From assembly GCA_021734905.1 (NCBI GenBank), contig JAIPIB010000002.1, positions 117,884 through 181,883 on the forward strand: a DNA stretch of 64,000 bases, written 5' to 3'. The first letter of the stretch is position 1; every line of letters begins with the position of its first letter. A program made the translations under genes and the position numbers. Below the pieces are notes generated by a model, which searched no databases, was not told the origin of the DNA, and saw only the letters and a list, made by a program, of their open reading frames with translations. Positions 32,459-41,192 of the stretch are shown piece by piece. The stretch comes from Minisyncoccota bacterium. Lineage in GTDB: Bacteria; Patescibacteria; Paceibacteria; UBA9973; UBA918.

Positions 32459-34039
32459 ATGATACTAACAGCAAAAAAAATACTCTTGGGAACAATTACT
32501 TTTTTTCTTCCTCCAACGACACGGACAAAAGTCATTCGACTTGGTGTCTTAATAATTGCTCTTGTCAGTATTGTTGTGCTTATTAACAAAAACTCCGAGA
32601 TAGCAGAAGAGACCGGAGCACTTCCTCCAATTGTTTTTGTTGGAACAGTATCAGACTTAGACACAGACACAGGATCTTCATTTGTTGGAACTGTCCGTGC
32701 AGTGAGTGAAGCACAAATTCAATCAGAAATCGGTGGACGAATAACGTCGGTAAATGTAAAGCCCAGTGACAAAGTCTCAGCAGGAGCTATTCTCGCCTCA
32801 CTTGAAAACAGTTCACAGCGAGCGGCACTTCTGCAGGCACAAGGAGCCTACGAAGCAACCCTTGCAACCACCGAACAGAGTAATATATCTGCAAATGATG
32901 CCCAAAACACACTTCTTGCTGCACAAAATAATGTCGTCACAACATATAGGAACGCATACACAACAGTCAATTCTATCGTTATATCTACAGTAGATACATT
33001 TTTCAGCAATCCAAATGCGCAATCAACTCCTGGCGTTATGGTAGACACTTCCATCAACAACACTATTTTTCTCAACAAAACTCGTGTTGCACTTCAGAAA
33101 ATACTCACTGACTGGCAAAACTCGAGTAACTCTCTAACTTCAACATCTGATCTTGAGGCTCATTTACTTGAGGCTGAAGCAACTATAAAAACTGTAGTCT
33201 CGCTTGTAGATATTCTCATCACAGCATCAAATAACGCAGCTCTTAGCGACACTATTGATGGACAACTCACCACAAGCTACACAAGTTCCCTTACAACTGC
33301 ACGAGCAACTCTAGATAGCACACTGAGCGCAATATCAAACGCTCGGACTGGACTATCCTCAGCTCGTGAAAATCTCCGCCGTGCACAAATCGGAAGTACA
33401 CAAAATGCCGAAGTTTCACTTGCTGGCGCTCAAATTAAACAAGCTCTCGGTTCATTAAGAAGCGCACAGGCTAATTATGAAAAAACTATTTTTCGTTCAC
33501 CTATTTCCGGGACAGTTAACAGTGTGCGTATTCATGTAGGAGATTTCATTCCTGCATTTACACAAGTAGCTGAGGTCGCAAATAATACAGCGCTCCAAAT
33601 ATCAATTTACGCCGGAGAAAGCGACCTTCCTCGCTTTACTGTCGGAGGCACAGTCAAGATAGGAAAATCTGCGACTGGAATTATTACCACTATCGCACCA
33701 GCAATAGACTCTTTGACTCAAAAAACCGAAATAAAAATTGCAACAGAGTCTACTGAACTTACTAACGGGGCGACGGTCACGGTAACACTTGATCAAGCCA
33801 AAGATTTATTTGTTGAGGGGACCCCACTATATATTCCAATCACCGCAGTTAAGTTTTCAGCAACTGACGGCGTTGTCTTTACTGTTTCTGAAGAGAAACT
33901 TGTTGCAAACCCAGTACAAATCGGAGCGATCTCAGGATCATTCGTTAATATCACTGAAGGTATGGACAGAGACACTATTTTTGTACTTGACGCTCGAGGG
34001 CTTTCAGAAGGACAACATGTAGAATCTACACGCAAATAA
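32459..34039 (+). CDS. RND efflux periplasmic-adaptor (HlyD/MFP) subunit
   Basis: Membrane-fusion protein linking the RND pump to the exterior. One N-terminal membrane helix (residues 24-43, VIRLGVLIIALVSIVVLINK) is followed by a lipoyl half-motif (QSEIGGRITSVNVKPSDKVS). A very long alpha-helical hairpin follows (about 125-330, Ala/Ser/Thr-rich). The second lipoyl half is FRSPISGTVNSVRIHVGDFI, and beta-barrel and membrane-proximal domains end the protein. At 526 residues it is much longer than AcrA (about 400) because of the hairpin. It ends 3 nt before the pump gene. No TolC-like outer-membrane gene is nearby, and CPR cells are generally thought to lack a classical outer membrane. Confidence 0.92.
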   Translation: MILTAKKILLGTITFFLPPTTRTKVIRLGVLIIALVSIVVLINKNSEIAEETGALPPIVFVGTVSDLDTDTGSSFVGTVRAVSEAQIQSEIGGRITSVNVKPSDKVSAGAILASLENSSQRAALLQAQGAYEATLATTEQSNISANDAQNTLLAAQNNVVTTYRNAYTTVNSIVISTVDTFFSNPNAQSTPGVMVDTSINNTIFLNKTRVALQKILTDWQNSSNSLTSTSDLEAHLLEAEATIKTVVSLVDILITASNNAALSDTIDGQLTTSYTSSLTTARATLDSTLSAISNARTGLSSARENLRRAQIGSTQNAEVSLAGAQIKQALGSLRSAQANYEKTIFRSPISGTVNSVRIHVGDFIPAFTQVAEVANNTALQISIYAGESDLPRFTVGGTVKIGKSATGIITTIAPAIDSLTQKTEIKIATESTELTNGATVTVTLDQAKDLFVEGTPLYIPITAVKFSATDGVVFTVSEEKLVANPVQIGAISGSFVNITEGMDRDTIFVLDARGLSEGQHVESTRK

Positions 34040-34042
34040 TAT

Positions 34043-37000
34043 ATGTGGGAATTCTTCATAAAAAATAGTAAGTTTGCAAATCTATTCATTATCGTACTCA
34101 TTGCGCTTGGTCTTTATTCTATTTCAGTGATTCCGCGAGAATCATCACCTGAGGTTGTCATCCCTATAGGAATAGTTACAACAGTACTGACGGGTGCGCC
34201 GGCTGCAGATATTGAGTCACTTGTCACGAATAAAATTGAACGTGGGCTTTCTTCCCTAACAAATGTAAAAAAGATAACATCAACATCACGTGAAGGTGTT
34301 TCATCAATAATTGTTGAATTCGACGCTGAGGCTGACATTGATACATCAATCACCGACCTTAAAGACACTCTTGATTCAATTGAGCGCGATCTGCCAAGTG
34401 ACGTGACCGGTCCATTTGTTTCAAAAGTTGATTTCGTCAATCAGCCGATTTTATCTATTTCTTTCTCTGGAGATCTTGATGATCGTAATTTCATAACACT
34501 TTCAGATAATATCGAAGATGAGATCGAGTCAGTATCAGGAGTATCGCGGGTAGTTAAGCAAGGAGTTTCAGAAAGAGAAGTTACGGTGATTGTTAATCAG
34601 ACAGCTCTTGAACAGTTTTCTATTGACTTAAACAAAATTTCGAACGCCATACGAAATGCAAACACAACATTTCCAATTGGTCAGATAAAGCAAAGCGGCA
34701 TTATTTACAATATTGCGTTCGAAGGTGACATAACTGACACTGCACAAATTTCAAACATAGGAATCACAACAAGAGGTGGTCAGCCTGTGTTCATTCGTGA
34801 TGTTGCAACAGTAATTGACGGGACAGCACCCGTAGCATCTCTCTCCAGACTGAGCGTAAATGGGAGTCCTTCGCAGAAAGCTATTTCCTTTGATGTCTAC
34901 AAACAGTCTGGCGGTGATATTACACGCATAGCAAAAGATGTTAATGGACTTATCAGAGACCTCCAGGAACCAGGTAAGCTTCTCGAAGAAATCACTGCAG
35001 TGACAAATCTCGATGCAGGAGAACAAATTGAAACAGACCTTATGAGGCTTTCGTTTTCAGGAATTCAGACAGTCTTTCTTGTGATTCTTCTCCTCATTGT
35101 AACTATAGGTTGGCGTGAGGGACTTCTGGCTGGGGCAGCAATTCCACTTTCTTTCCTCTTTGGTTTTATTGGATTATATCTCTCTGGTAATACTATAAAT
35201 TTCTTAAGTCTTTTTTCACTGATTCTTGGTATTGGTATCCTCGTCGACTCTGCAATTGTTATGGTTGAAGGCATTAATCGCCGCATGAAAGATGACCTCA
35301 CTATAGACAAAAAACAAGCCGCCATAGCAGCCATCAGAGAATTTTCTGCACCATTGATTTCAGGAACGCTTACTACTGTGGCAATGTTTACGGGACTCTT
35401 CATTGTCTCTGGTGTAACAGGACAATTCATTGCAAGTATCCCCTTCACGCTCATTTTCCTTCTTCTTGCTTCATTGTTCGTCTCGCTCGCAATAATCCCC
35501 CTGCTTGCATCAAGATTTTTACACAGAAAGAATACCAGCGTTTTTGAAGAAAAGCAGGTCATCTACGCACACAAACTCGAAACCTGGTATAAAGCGAAAC
35601 TCGCAGGAATCATTGGACATCCGCACAAAGAGAAACGGTTTATGTGGGGCATCAGAATAGCCCTTGTACTAGTTCTCCTTCTTCCGGTCTTTGGTGTTGT
35701 TAAAGTTGTATTTTTTGAACAAAGTGATGTTGACTTTATAATCACAGAGATAGAAAAACCAGAAGGAACAACAAAAGAAACCACTGACATCGCCGTGCGT
35801 CGTGTTGAGGAGATACTTTACAGTGAACCAAATATTGAATCCTTTGTTGTTACTGTGGGAAGCGGTAGTCAATTTACGAATGGCGGTACTGGAGAAAAAC
35901 TTGCAAACATTCTTATCTCCTTGAAGAAAGGCAGAGAAGAAACAAGTACCGAGATTGTTGAAAAACTTCGTACTGAGTTTACTTCCTTGCGAGACATACG
36001 AGTTTCTGTAAACCAACCAAGTGACGGCCCTCCAACTGGTGCAGATATTGTCGTAAAATTCCTTGGAAATGACCTGAACGAAATTACCCGCATAGCGAAT
36101 GAATCTGTTGAAATACTCAAATCAATTGAGCACTCTGTGAACGTTGAGGCGAGCACGAACAGTAACAACACTGAGTTTGTCCTTGAGCTAGACCGAGCAA
36201 AGACAGCAGCGCTCGGACTTAATCCATTTACCATATCTCAAATCGCTCATGCTGCAGTATTTGGCACTGATGCAACCTCCCTCACCTCGCTCGCAAGTGA
36301 TATTGATGTAGTTGTAAAACTTAATATAGAAAATCTAAAAGATGTCACCAGTGATACCACAAACGAGACTAACATTAATGCTCTCGGAAGAATTACAATT
36401 CCAACACAAAATGGAAATATACCACTTTCATCTCTTGTCCGTGTCTCGATGCGTGAGTCAAGTTCTGTTATAAACCATGAGGATAATAAGCGTATTGTCT
36501 CGGTGACGTCTGATGTAACCACTCTGGGAAATGTTCGTGATATACAAGCTGAAGCATTGCAACGAATAAAAAATGAAATCGCAATACCAGAAGGAGTAAT
36601 AATAAGTTCAGGAGGTGGCGAAACTGATGAATCCAACAAAGCATTCCAAGAAATGTTTCTTGCATTAATTGTCGGCGTGCTTCTTATGATCGGAATTCTT
36701 GTGCTCCAATTCAACTCGTATCTCCATACTCGATATGTACTTTCTATCTTGCCTTACTCACTTATTGGAATAATGATCGGTCTTGCAATCACCAAAAACT
36801 CACTTTCATTCCCTTCCATCATGGGGTTCATTGCACTTTCTGGAATTGTCGTAAATAACTCAATCCTGCTTATTGATATGATGAATAAAATGCGGAAGGA
36901 AAACCCAGAGAAACCAATTCGTGATGTCGTGATTGATTCTGCAGGAAATCGTCTTCGACCGATCCTTCTTACGACCATTACAACAGTTATTGGTATGATT

Positions 37001-37132
37001 CCACTTACGTATGCTGGTGACCTTTGGGCACCGCTCGCTTACGCTGTGATGTTTGGACTTGTCTTCTCTGTTGTCATTACCCTTGTTCTTATACCAATCG
37101 TCTACGATCGAAGACCTGGTGATATTGGATAG
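34043..37132 (+). CDS. RND-family efflux transporter (AcrB/MdtB type)
   Basis: Proton-driven exporter of 1029 residues with 12 membrane helices and two large outer loops. It starts MWEFFIKNSKFANLFIIVLI. Proton-relay helix 4 reads LGIGILVDSAIVMVEGINRR, with one Asp of the usual Asp-Asp pair replaced by Ser. The porter-domain signatures SPEVVIPIGIVTTVLTGAPA and the second-half helix segment SFPSIMGFIALSGIVVNNSI are clear. The last helices include RLRPILLTTITTVIGMIPL. Cargo is unknown: drugs, lipids or cell-wall precursors are possible. It is in an operon with HxlR and the adaptor. Confidence 0.94.
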   Translation: MWEFFIKNSKFANLFIIVLIALGLYSISVIPRESSPEVVIPIGIVTTVLTGAPAADIESLVTNKIERGLSSLTNVKKITSTSREGVSSIIVEFDAEADIDTSITDLKDTLDSIERDLPSDVTGPFVSKVDFVNQPILSISFSGDLDDRNFITLSDNIEDEIESVSGVSRVVKQGVSEREVTVIVNQTALEQFSIDLNKISNAIRNANTTFPIGQIKQSGIIYNIAFEGDITDTAQISNIGITTRGGQPVFIRDVATVIDGTAPVASLSRLSVNGSPSQKAISFDVYKQSGGDITRIAKDVNGLIRDLQEPGKLLEEITAVTNLDAGEQIETDLMRLSFSGIQTVFLVILLLIVTIGWREGLLAGAAIPLSFLFGFIGLYLSGNTINFLSLFSLILGIGILVDSAIVMVEGINRRMKDDLTIDKKQAAIAAIREFSAPLISGTLTTVAMFTGLFIVSGVTGQFIASIPFTLIFLLLASLFVSLAIIPLLASRFLHRKNTSVFEEKQVIYAHKLETWYKAKLAGIIGHPHKEKRFMWGIRIALVLVLLLPVFGVVKVVFFEQSDVDFIITEIEKPEGTTKETTDIAVRRVEEILYSEPNIESFVVTVGSGSQFTNGGTGEKLANILISLKKGREETSTEIVEKLRTEFTSLRDIRVSVNQPSDGPPTGADIVVKFLGNDLNEITRIANESVEILKSIEHSVNVEASTNSNNTEFVLELDRAKTAALGLNPFTISQIAHAAVFGTDATSLTSLASDIDVVVKLNIENLKDVTSDTTNETNINALGRITIPTQNGNIPLSSLVRVSMRESSSVINHEDNKRIVSVTSDVTTLGNVRDIQAEALQRIKNEIAIPEGVIISSGGGETDESNKAFQEMFLALIVGVLLMIGILVLQFNSYLHTRYVLSILPYSLIGIMIGLAITKNSLSFPSIMGFIALSGIVVNNSILLIDMMNKMRKENPEKPIRDVVIDSAGNRLRPILLTTITTVIGMIPLTYAGDLWAPLAYAVMFGLVFSVVITLVLIPIVYDRRPGDIG

Positions 37133-37148
37133 CACACTTACACAACAA

Positions 37149-37186
37149 AAAAACATGGGGACGATGCGTCTCCATGTTTCTTTTTG
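37149..37186 (+). terminator. Terminator of the RND operon
   Basis: AAACATGGGGAC/GTCTCCATGTTT (one G-U pair), 5-nt loop, then CTTTTTG, 18 nt after the stop. Confidence 0.88.
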
Positions 37187-37223
37187 CTAAAAGATACAAT
37201 ATTAAATATTTGTATGAGTATAA

Positions 37224-37607
37224 TTAAATTATACCATCAAGCGATTCCATACCATCAATCTGAGTTATTTCAGCTACTTTTTTCCTAACACCATATGCTT
37301 CTGGAAGGTGTCCAATAAGCTCTGCTTTCTTTACTAACATCGCCTGTATTTCCATCTTTGTTTTTGAAACACCAGGGTCAATTATTTCTTTGAGTATTCC
37401 CGCTACTTCGCCTAAGATTTTTACATACTCCTCAGTACGACTAAATGGAAAAACTGTACTTCCTTCCTCTGGAGAAATAACTCGTGCAATCTGACTGAGA
37501 GCATCTCTTTCCATAGGATCGATATTAGCGATGTCCCGAGTAAATCTTTCATCAAGTAAAAGTTTTTCTGGATCCATTTTTTGTGACCCACCTGTTTCAT
37601 AATTCAT
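37224..37607 (-). CDS. Unknown soluble protein
   Basis: About 127 residues from ATG 37605-37607; a TTG 12 codons upstream and a later ATG (37577, MDPEKLLLDERFT) are alternatives. It is acidic and mostly helical, without membrane segments, e.g. RDIANIDPMERDALSQIARV and EYVKILGEVAGILKEIIDPG. The family is not recognised. TATAGT lies 13 nt before the chosen ATG. It is preceded on the same strand by a DUF2231-like gene 46 bp away and may be in one transcript with it. Confidence 0.6.
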   Translation of the reverse strand: MNYETGGSQKMDPEKLLLDERFTRDIANIDPMERDALSQIARVISPEEGSTVFPFSRTEEYVKILGEVAGILKEIIDPGVSKTKMEIQAMLVKKAELIGHLPEAYGVRKKVAEITQIDGMESLDGII

Positions 37608-37652
37608 ATCATTCAAGTTTACTATATAAATACTACTGAGCAACTAGGCAAA

Positions 37653-38171
37653 TTATTGAACAAATAGTGTATACATAAATGTTACAATCGGGTCAATTTC
37701 AGGACCATACACAAGTGAAGCTCCTAAACTACCCGTAATTATCATAAACACCATACCAATGACAGCAAGCAAAACAGAATATTTTTGTATAAGTTTAGAC
37801 AACGATACAAAAAGTTGGATTTTCGTTACTCGTGATAACCAGCCAAATTTCTTGCAATACTCAAATAAATAACTGGCAGCAATAATTGAAAATATTGTAA
37901 TAGTTGCACCTGCATAGAGCGAATGTTGTTCAACAAGAGGAAGGAGATTTGCTCCAATGACTGAGTTCTCACCACTATGAATAAGTTCTTCTGCCATATC
38001 TCCTGTCGCTACCGCGAGATATATTGAGACTGTCCCTATAACGACGAGGACGGCCTTAAATTCAAAATAAAATTGTTTTCTCGTAATAATAGCCAATCTG
38101 CTTACCTCAAGGAGAAAATAAAGTGTCAAAATTCCTATCGGAAAGTGAACAAAAAGTGGATGGATGTTCAT
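37653..38171 (-). CDS. DUF2231-like integral membrane protein
   Basis: 172 residues from ATG 38169-38171 (MNIHPLFVHFPIGILTLYF); the upstream TTG has no well-placed Shine-Dalgarno. The first helix carries the HPLFVHFPIG pattern seen in DUF2231 and related cytochrome-like membrane proteins, with two His residues that could bind heme or metal. Other helices are at about 40-57, 85-110 and 130-150. VEQHSLYAGATITIF adds another His. Function is unknown; related proteins are often annotated as heme-associated. It is divergent from the M14 peptidase genes. Confidence 0.75.
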   Translation of the reverse strand: MNIHPLFVHFPIGILTLYFLLEVSRLAIITRKQFYFEFKAVLVVIGTVSIYLAVATGDMAEELIHSGENSVIGANLLPLVEQHSLYAGATITIFSIIAASYLFEYCKKFGWLSRVTKIQLFVSLSKLIQKYSVLLAVIGMVFMIITGSLGASLVYGPEIDPIVTFMYTLFVQ

Positions 38172-38306
38172 ATTTCTCGAAAACAAACCTTCTAATAACT
38201 AATACGATTTAAGTATATCACTAGCCATACCATCTCGGCCATGCTGAATTGAATTACCTCTCCTACAAACAATCTCCCTTATTAAAAATATGCTAGAATA
38301 ATCAAT

Positions 38307-39236
38307 ATGATAAAAAATATCGCCGTAGGTATCGTACTCATTATTATTGGTGTTGGTGCGTTCTTTTTAATTCAAAAGTCTTCTCTTCCGCCTGAGATGC
38401 CAACTTTAGAAAGTACTCCACAAACTGTTGTGCCTGAGGTAGAGACGGCTACTGAGGTTGTTGATGAAACAGTACAAGTTCCCCCAATAGATGAAACGAG
38501 AACAGTGATTGGCACCTCAGTTGAGGGTCGTGATATTACTGCGTATCACTTTGGAGTAGGAGATACAGAAATTTTGTTCGTTGGTGGCATTCATGGAGGA
38601 TATGAATGGAATACCTCTCTCGTTGCGTATGAACTCATGGATTATCTTGAGGAGAATTCTGACTCTCTACCAAAAGATGTCACCGTGACTGTTATTCCTG
38701 TACTTAATCCTGATGGATTATTCAAAGTAACAGGAAGTGACGAAAAATTTAAATCTTCAGACATTACAATGACGGAGTCGCAGACAATCCCTGGTCGCTT
38801 CAATGCCAACAACGTTGACCTCAATCGTAACTTTAACTGTGACTGGCAGGAACAAGGGGTTTGGAGAAATACAAAAGTAAGTGGTGGGTCATCTGCATTT
38901 TCGGAGCCAGAGAGCCGTGCCATTAAATCGTACGTGGAGTCGCACGTACTTGATGCGGTTGTAGTTTGGTATAGTGCTGCAGGAGGTGTATTCGCATCAA
39001 ACTGTCACGGTGATGTCCTTCCTCAGACACAGAAAATCACCAATCTCTATGCAAAAGCTTCTGGCTATCCAGCTCATGAAAGTTTTGACTTCTATACAGT
39101 AACTGGTGACATGGTTAACTGGCTTGCAAAAAATAATATTCCTGCAATCAGCGTTCTATTGACCTCACATACAGATACAGAATGGGATAAAAACAAAGCT
39201 GGAATCGACGCCATCCTTAAACAATACGCAGAGTAA
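38307..39236 (+). CDS. Membrane-anchored M14-family carboxypeptidase-like protein, catalytically degenerate
   Basis: 309 residues. An N-terminal membrane helix (4-22, NIAVGIVLIIIGVGAFFLI) and a Pro/Thr/Glu-rich linker precede an M14 zinc carboxypeptidase fold. The first two zinc ligands are kept (GGIHGGYEWN: His96, Glu100), as are NPDG and DLNRNF. Two further key residues are not. The third zinc His is Tyr222 (VVWYSAAGG) where its neighbour has His, and the general-base Glu is Leu284 (ISVLLTSH) where its neighbour has Glu. It is therefore probably a pseudoenzyme. TAGAAT (38294-38299) ends 7 nt before the ATG. It overlaps the second copy by one base (TAATG). Confidence 0.9.
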   Translation: MIKNIAVGIVLIIIGVGAFFLIQKSSLPPEMPTLESTPQTVVPEVETATEVVDETVQVPPIDETRTVIGTSVEGRDITAYHFGVGDTEILFVGGIHGGYEWNTSLVAYELMDYLEENSDSLPKDVTVTVIPVLNPDGLFKVTGSDEKFKSSDITMTESQTIPGRFNANNVDLNRNFNCDWQEQGVWRNTKVSGGSSAFSEPESRAIKSYVESHVLDAVVVWYSAAGGVFASNCHGDVLPQTQKITNLYAKASGYPAHESFDFYTVTGDMVNWLAKNNIPAISVLLTSHTDTEWDKNKAGIDAILKQYAE

Positions 39237-40180
39237 TGCAATACATTCATATTCGTCTAATCAAGGGTACTTTAATTCTCTTGCTTTTGTTCTGTCTCAG
39301 TTTTTTAACAAGTGTTGTTCTCAAAAAAGAAGCTCCAATACCAACCACGCCAGAACCCATAACAAATACTAATGTCACTGTTGCTGAAGAAATAAAAAAG
39401 CTTCGTACGGAAATAATAGGAACCTCAGTAGAAGGACGCTCCATTATGACTTACACATACGGACATGGCGATACTCAACTACTCTTTGTTGGTGGCATTC
39501 ATGGAGGATATGAATGGAACAGCCAGCTTTTGGCATACCAATTTATTGACTATCTTGAAATCAACGAGAGTACTATTCCAGAAAATATTACAGTGACCAT
39601 AATCCCCTCAGCAAATCCTGATGGCCTTCATGCCGTTATAGGTAAAGAAGGTCGTTTTGATGAATCCGATGCAGCTACCGAAAATACATCAGCAGGGCTC
39701 GGTAGATTTAACACGAACAACGTTGACCTCAATCGTAATTTTGACTGTAAGTGGAAACCCGAGAGTATGTGGCGTGGAAATGTCGTAAGTGCAGGCACTG
39801 CAGCATTTTCAGAACCAGAAAGTGCTGCGCTTCGTGACTTTGTAATAAAAATTAAACCATCAGCGGTCGTTTTCTGGCATAGCCAGTCAAACGCCGTGTA
39901 TGCTTCTGAATGTGAAAATGGGATTCTTCCTGAAACTTATACTCTCATGAATACCTACGCGACTGCAGCAAAGTACCCTGCTGTCGATACATTTGATGCA
40001 TACGAAATTACAGGAGACGCTGAAGGATGGCTTGCTTCAATAGGTATCCCGGCAATTACTGTAGAACTATCGACACACAAGAATACAGACTGGGAGAAGA
40101 ATCTTGCTGGAGTCAGCGCTTTGTTTATGAAATACAAAACACCCCCTCCACTCGAGGTAGACACTTCTGATAATTTATAG
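39236..40180 (+). CDS. Membrane-anchored M14-family zinc carboxypeptidase, active-looking copy
   Basis: 314 residues, a tandem paralogue of the preceding gene. A membrane helix (10-29, GTLILLLLFCLSFLTSVVL) anchors it outside the membrane. The zinc site is complete: His89 and Glu93 in GGIHGGYEW, and His215 in VVFWHSQSN. Catalytic Glu277 lies in ITVELSTHKNTDW, and substrate-binding NPDG and DLNRNF are present. It may trim peptidoglycan stem peptides or scavenge peptides at the cell surface. The ATG overlaps the upstream stop codon (TAATG), so the pair is translationally coupled and the two proteins may act as a complex. Confidence 0.92.
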   Translation: MQYIHIRLIKGTLILLLLFCLSFLTSVVLKKEAPIPTTPEPITNTNVTVAEEIKKLRTEIIGTSVEGRSIMTYTYGHGDTQLLFVGGIHGGYEWNSQLLAYQFIDYLEINESTIPENITVTIIPSANPDGLHAVIGKEGRFDESDAATENTSAGLGRFNTNNVDLNRNFDCKWKPESMWRGNVVSAGTAAFSEPESAALRDFVIKIKPSAVVFWHSQSNAVYASECENGILPETYTLMNTYATAAKYPAVDTFDAYEITGDAEGWLASIGIPAITVELSTHKNTDWEKNLAGVSALFMKYKTPPPLEVDTSDNL

Positions 40181-40264
40181 AGCGAAAATGGTTACATAAC
40201 GAATGCCGCTTTGCAAGAACTTCGTACTCTTACCCTAAATTAGGTTAAGTCTTATACTCCTTAT

Positions 40265-40723
40265 TCACTGAACTTTTACTTTTTGCTTTGGACTTACATG
40301 AGATTCACCATGAACAAGACGAGGAATGTGTAGTGTAATAATTGCAACAACAGTTGCAAAGAAACCTATCATATAGAAACCAAAACCAAACGCCATTCCA
40401 ATTGCTGCGGCAAACCAAAGACTTGCTGCTGTTGTCAAGTTATGGACTACAGTTCCCTTTTTCAAAATAAGCCCCGCTCCAAGAAACCCAATACCTGTCA
40501 CAATCTGAGCTGCGATTCTTGAACTATGATCAGGCTCGACCTGAAGTGAAATATAAGTAAAGAGCATTGAGCCCATGATGACAAGGGTGTGCGTGCTTAT
40601 ACCCGCATCTTTACCCCTTGCTTCACGTTCAATGCCAATTGCCAATCCTGCAAGAAGACATAGCAAAAGATTAAAAAAAAATGTTAGTTCAGTTTGAGAA
40701 AATATACTAGCGATCATATACAA
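40265..40723 (-). CDS. mgtC: MgtC/SapB-family membrane protein
   Basis: 152 residues. The N-terminal hydrophobic domain is typical of MgtC: LLCLLAGLAIGIEREARGKD (with the conserved acidic and Arg residues), AGISTHTLVIMGSMLF, and VTGIGFLGAGLILKKG. About four to five membrane helices are present. The C-terminal ACT-like domain of long MgtC is missing. Family members affect Mg2+ homeostasis or inhibit ATP synthase. The gene stands alone, convergent with the M14 pair, upstream of a long noncoding region with palindromes. Confidence 0.9.
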   Translation of the reverse strand: MYMIASIFSQTELTFFFNLLLCLLAGLAIGIEREARGKDAGISTHTLVIMGSMLFTYISLQVEPDHSSRIAAQIVTGIGFLGAGLILKKGTVVHNLTTAASLWFAAAIGMAFGFGFYMIGFFATVVAIITLHIPRLVHGESHVSPKQKVKVQ

Positions 40724-40793
40724 AAACTATACGGCAATGCTAGTTCTTTTCATAGTGTCGACACGTGTATAGTGCGAGAAAAATAAAGCATGA

Positions 40794-40839
40794 TCAACTT
40801 ACTCTATCTCGTCCACGTGGGCAAGATAGAGTAAGTTGA
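40794..40839. repeat. 46-bp near-perfect palindrome
   Basis: 23-bp arms with no spacer. Outer 16 bp perfect (TCAACTTACTCTATCT), then one mismatch and one G-T in the inner part. In RNA it would be a very stable hairpin. Confidence 0.85.
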
Positions 40840-40957
40840 AAAATGGACTACTTAAATTTAGGATAAAGGGATATTTCAGTAAGGTGCTTGCTCTGTATTT
40901 CTTATGTATAAAATTCACACTTTTTCCGATGACTGCCACGGGGTAGTCGATTGGTAT

Positions 40958-40975
40958 TTGTCTTGCGCAAGACAA
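40958..40975. repeat. 18-bp perfect palindrome
   Basis: TTGTCTTGC-GCAAGACAA. The 10-bp centre CTTGCGCAAG also occurs at 22521-22530 in the tRNA locus. Confidence 0.7.
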
Positions 40976-40997
40976 GTCATAGAAATGTAATCAAGAC

Positions 40998-41047
40998 GCA
41001 AACTAACAGCACTGATCTGTTTAAACAGATCAGTGCTGTTAGTTTGC
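40998..41047. repeat. 50-bp perfect palindrome
   Basis: Two 25-bp arms meet without spacer at TTT-AAA; every base pairs. The left arm begins GCAAACTAACAGCACTGATC. It lies 26 bp upstream of the DEAD-box promoter. Confidence 0.92.
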
Positions 41048-41073
41048 TTTATTAAAGTGTGCTGTACAATTAT

Positions 41074-41102
41074 TTGACATAAATCTGTTTATATATTATT
41101 AT
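41074..41102 (+). promoter_or_regulatory. Strong promoter of the DEAD-box helicase gene
   Basis: TTGACA (41074-41079), a 17-nt spacer and TATTAT (41097-41102). The leader of about 80 nt has AGGGCT...AGCCCT pairing and no clear Shine-Dalgarno, unlike the predicted leaderless genes. Confidence 0.8.
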
Positions 41103-41192
41103 ACAGTCACCTTAAGATTCTCGTGTAGGGCTCTGGGGTTCGAACTACGATTCGGTTTACTACCTGCACAGCCCTATAGATTAACTACATAA

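Larger units (their letters stand above)
40724..41192. other. 469-bp noncoding region with palindromes
   Basis: No supported ORF. It holds a 46-bp palindrome (40794-40839), an 18-bp palindrome (40958-40975), a 50-bp perfect palindrome (40998-41047), a strong promoter (41074-41102) and an 80-nt leader to the DEAD-box gene. A small RNA gene is possible but not identified. Confidence 0.6.

Noticed and set aside
35065..35562. 165-residue minus ORF over the RND gene
   Set aside because: Antisense shadow of the pump; basic low-complexity sequence with no family features.
41130..41180. tRNA-like element in the DEAD-box leader
   Set aside because: It contains GGTTCGAA and AGGGCT/AGCCCT pairing but no cloverleaf could be folded.
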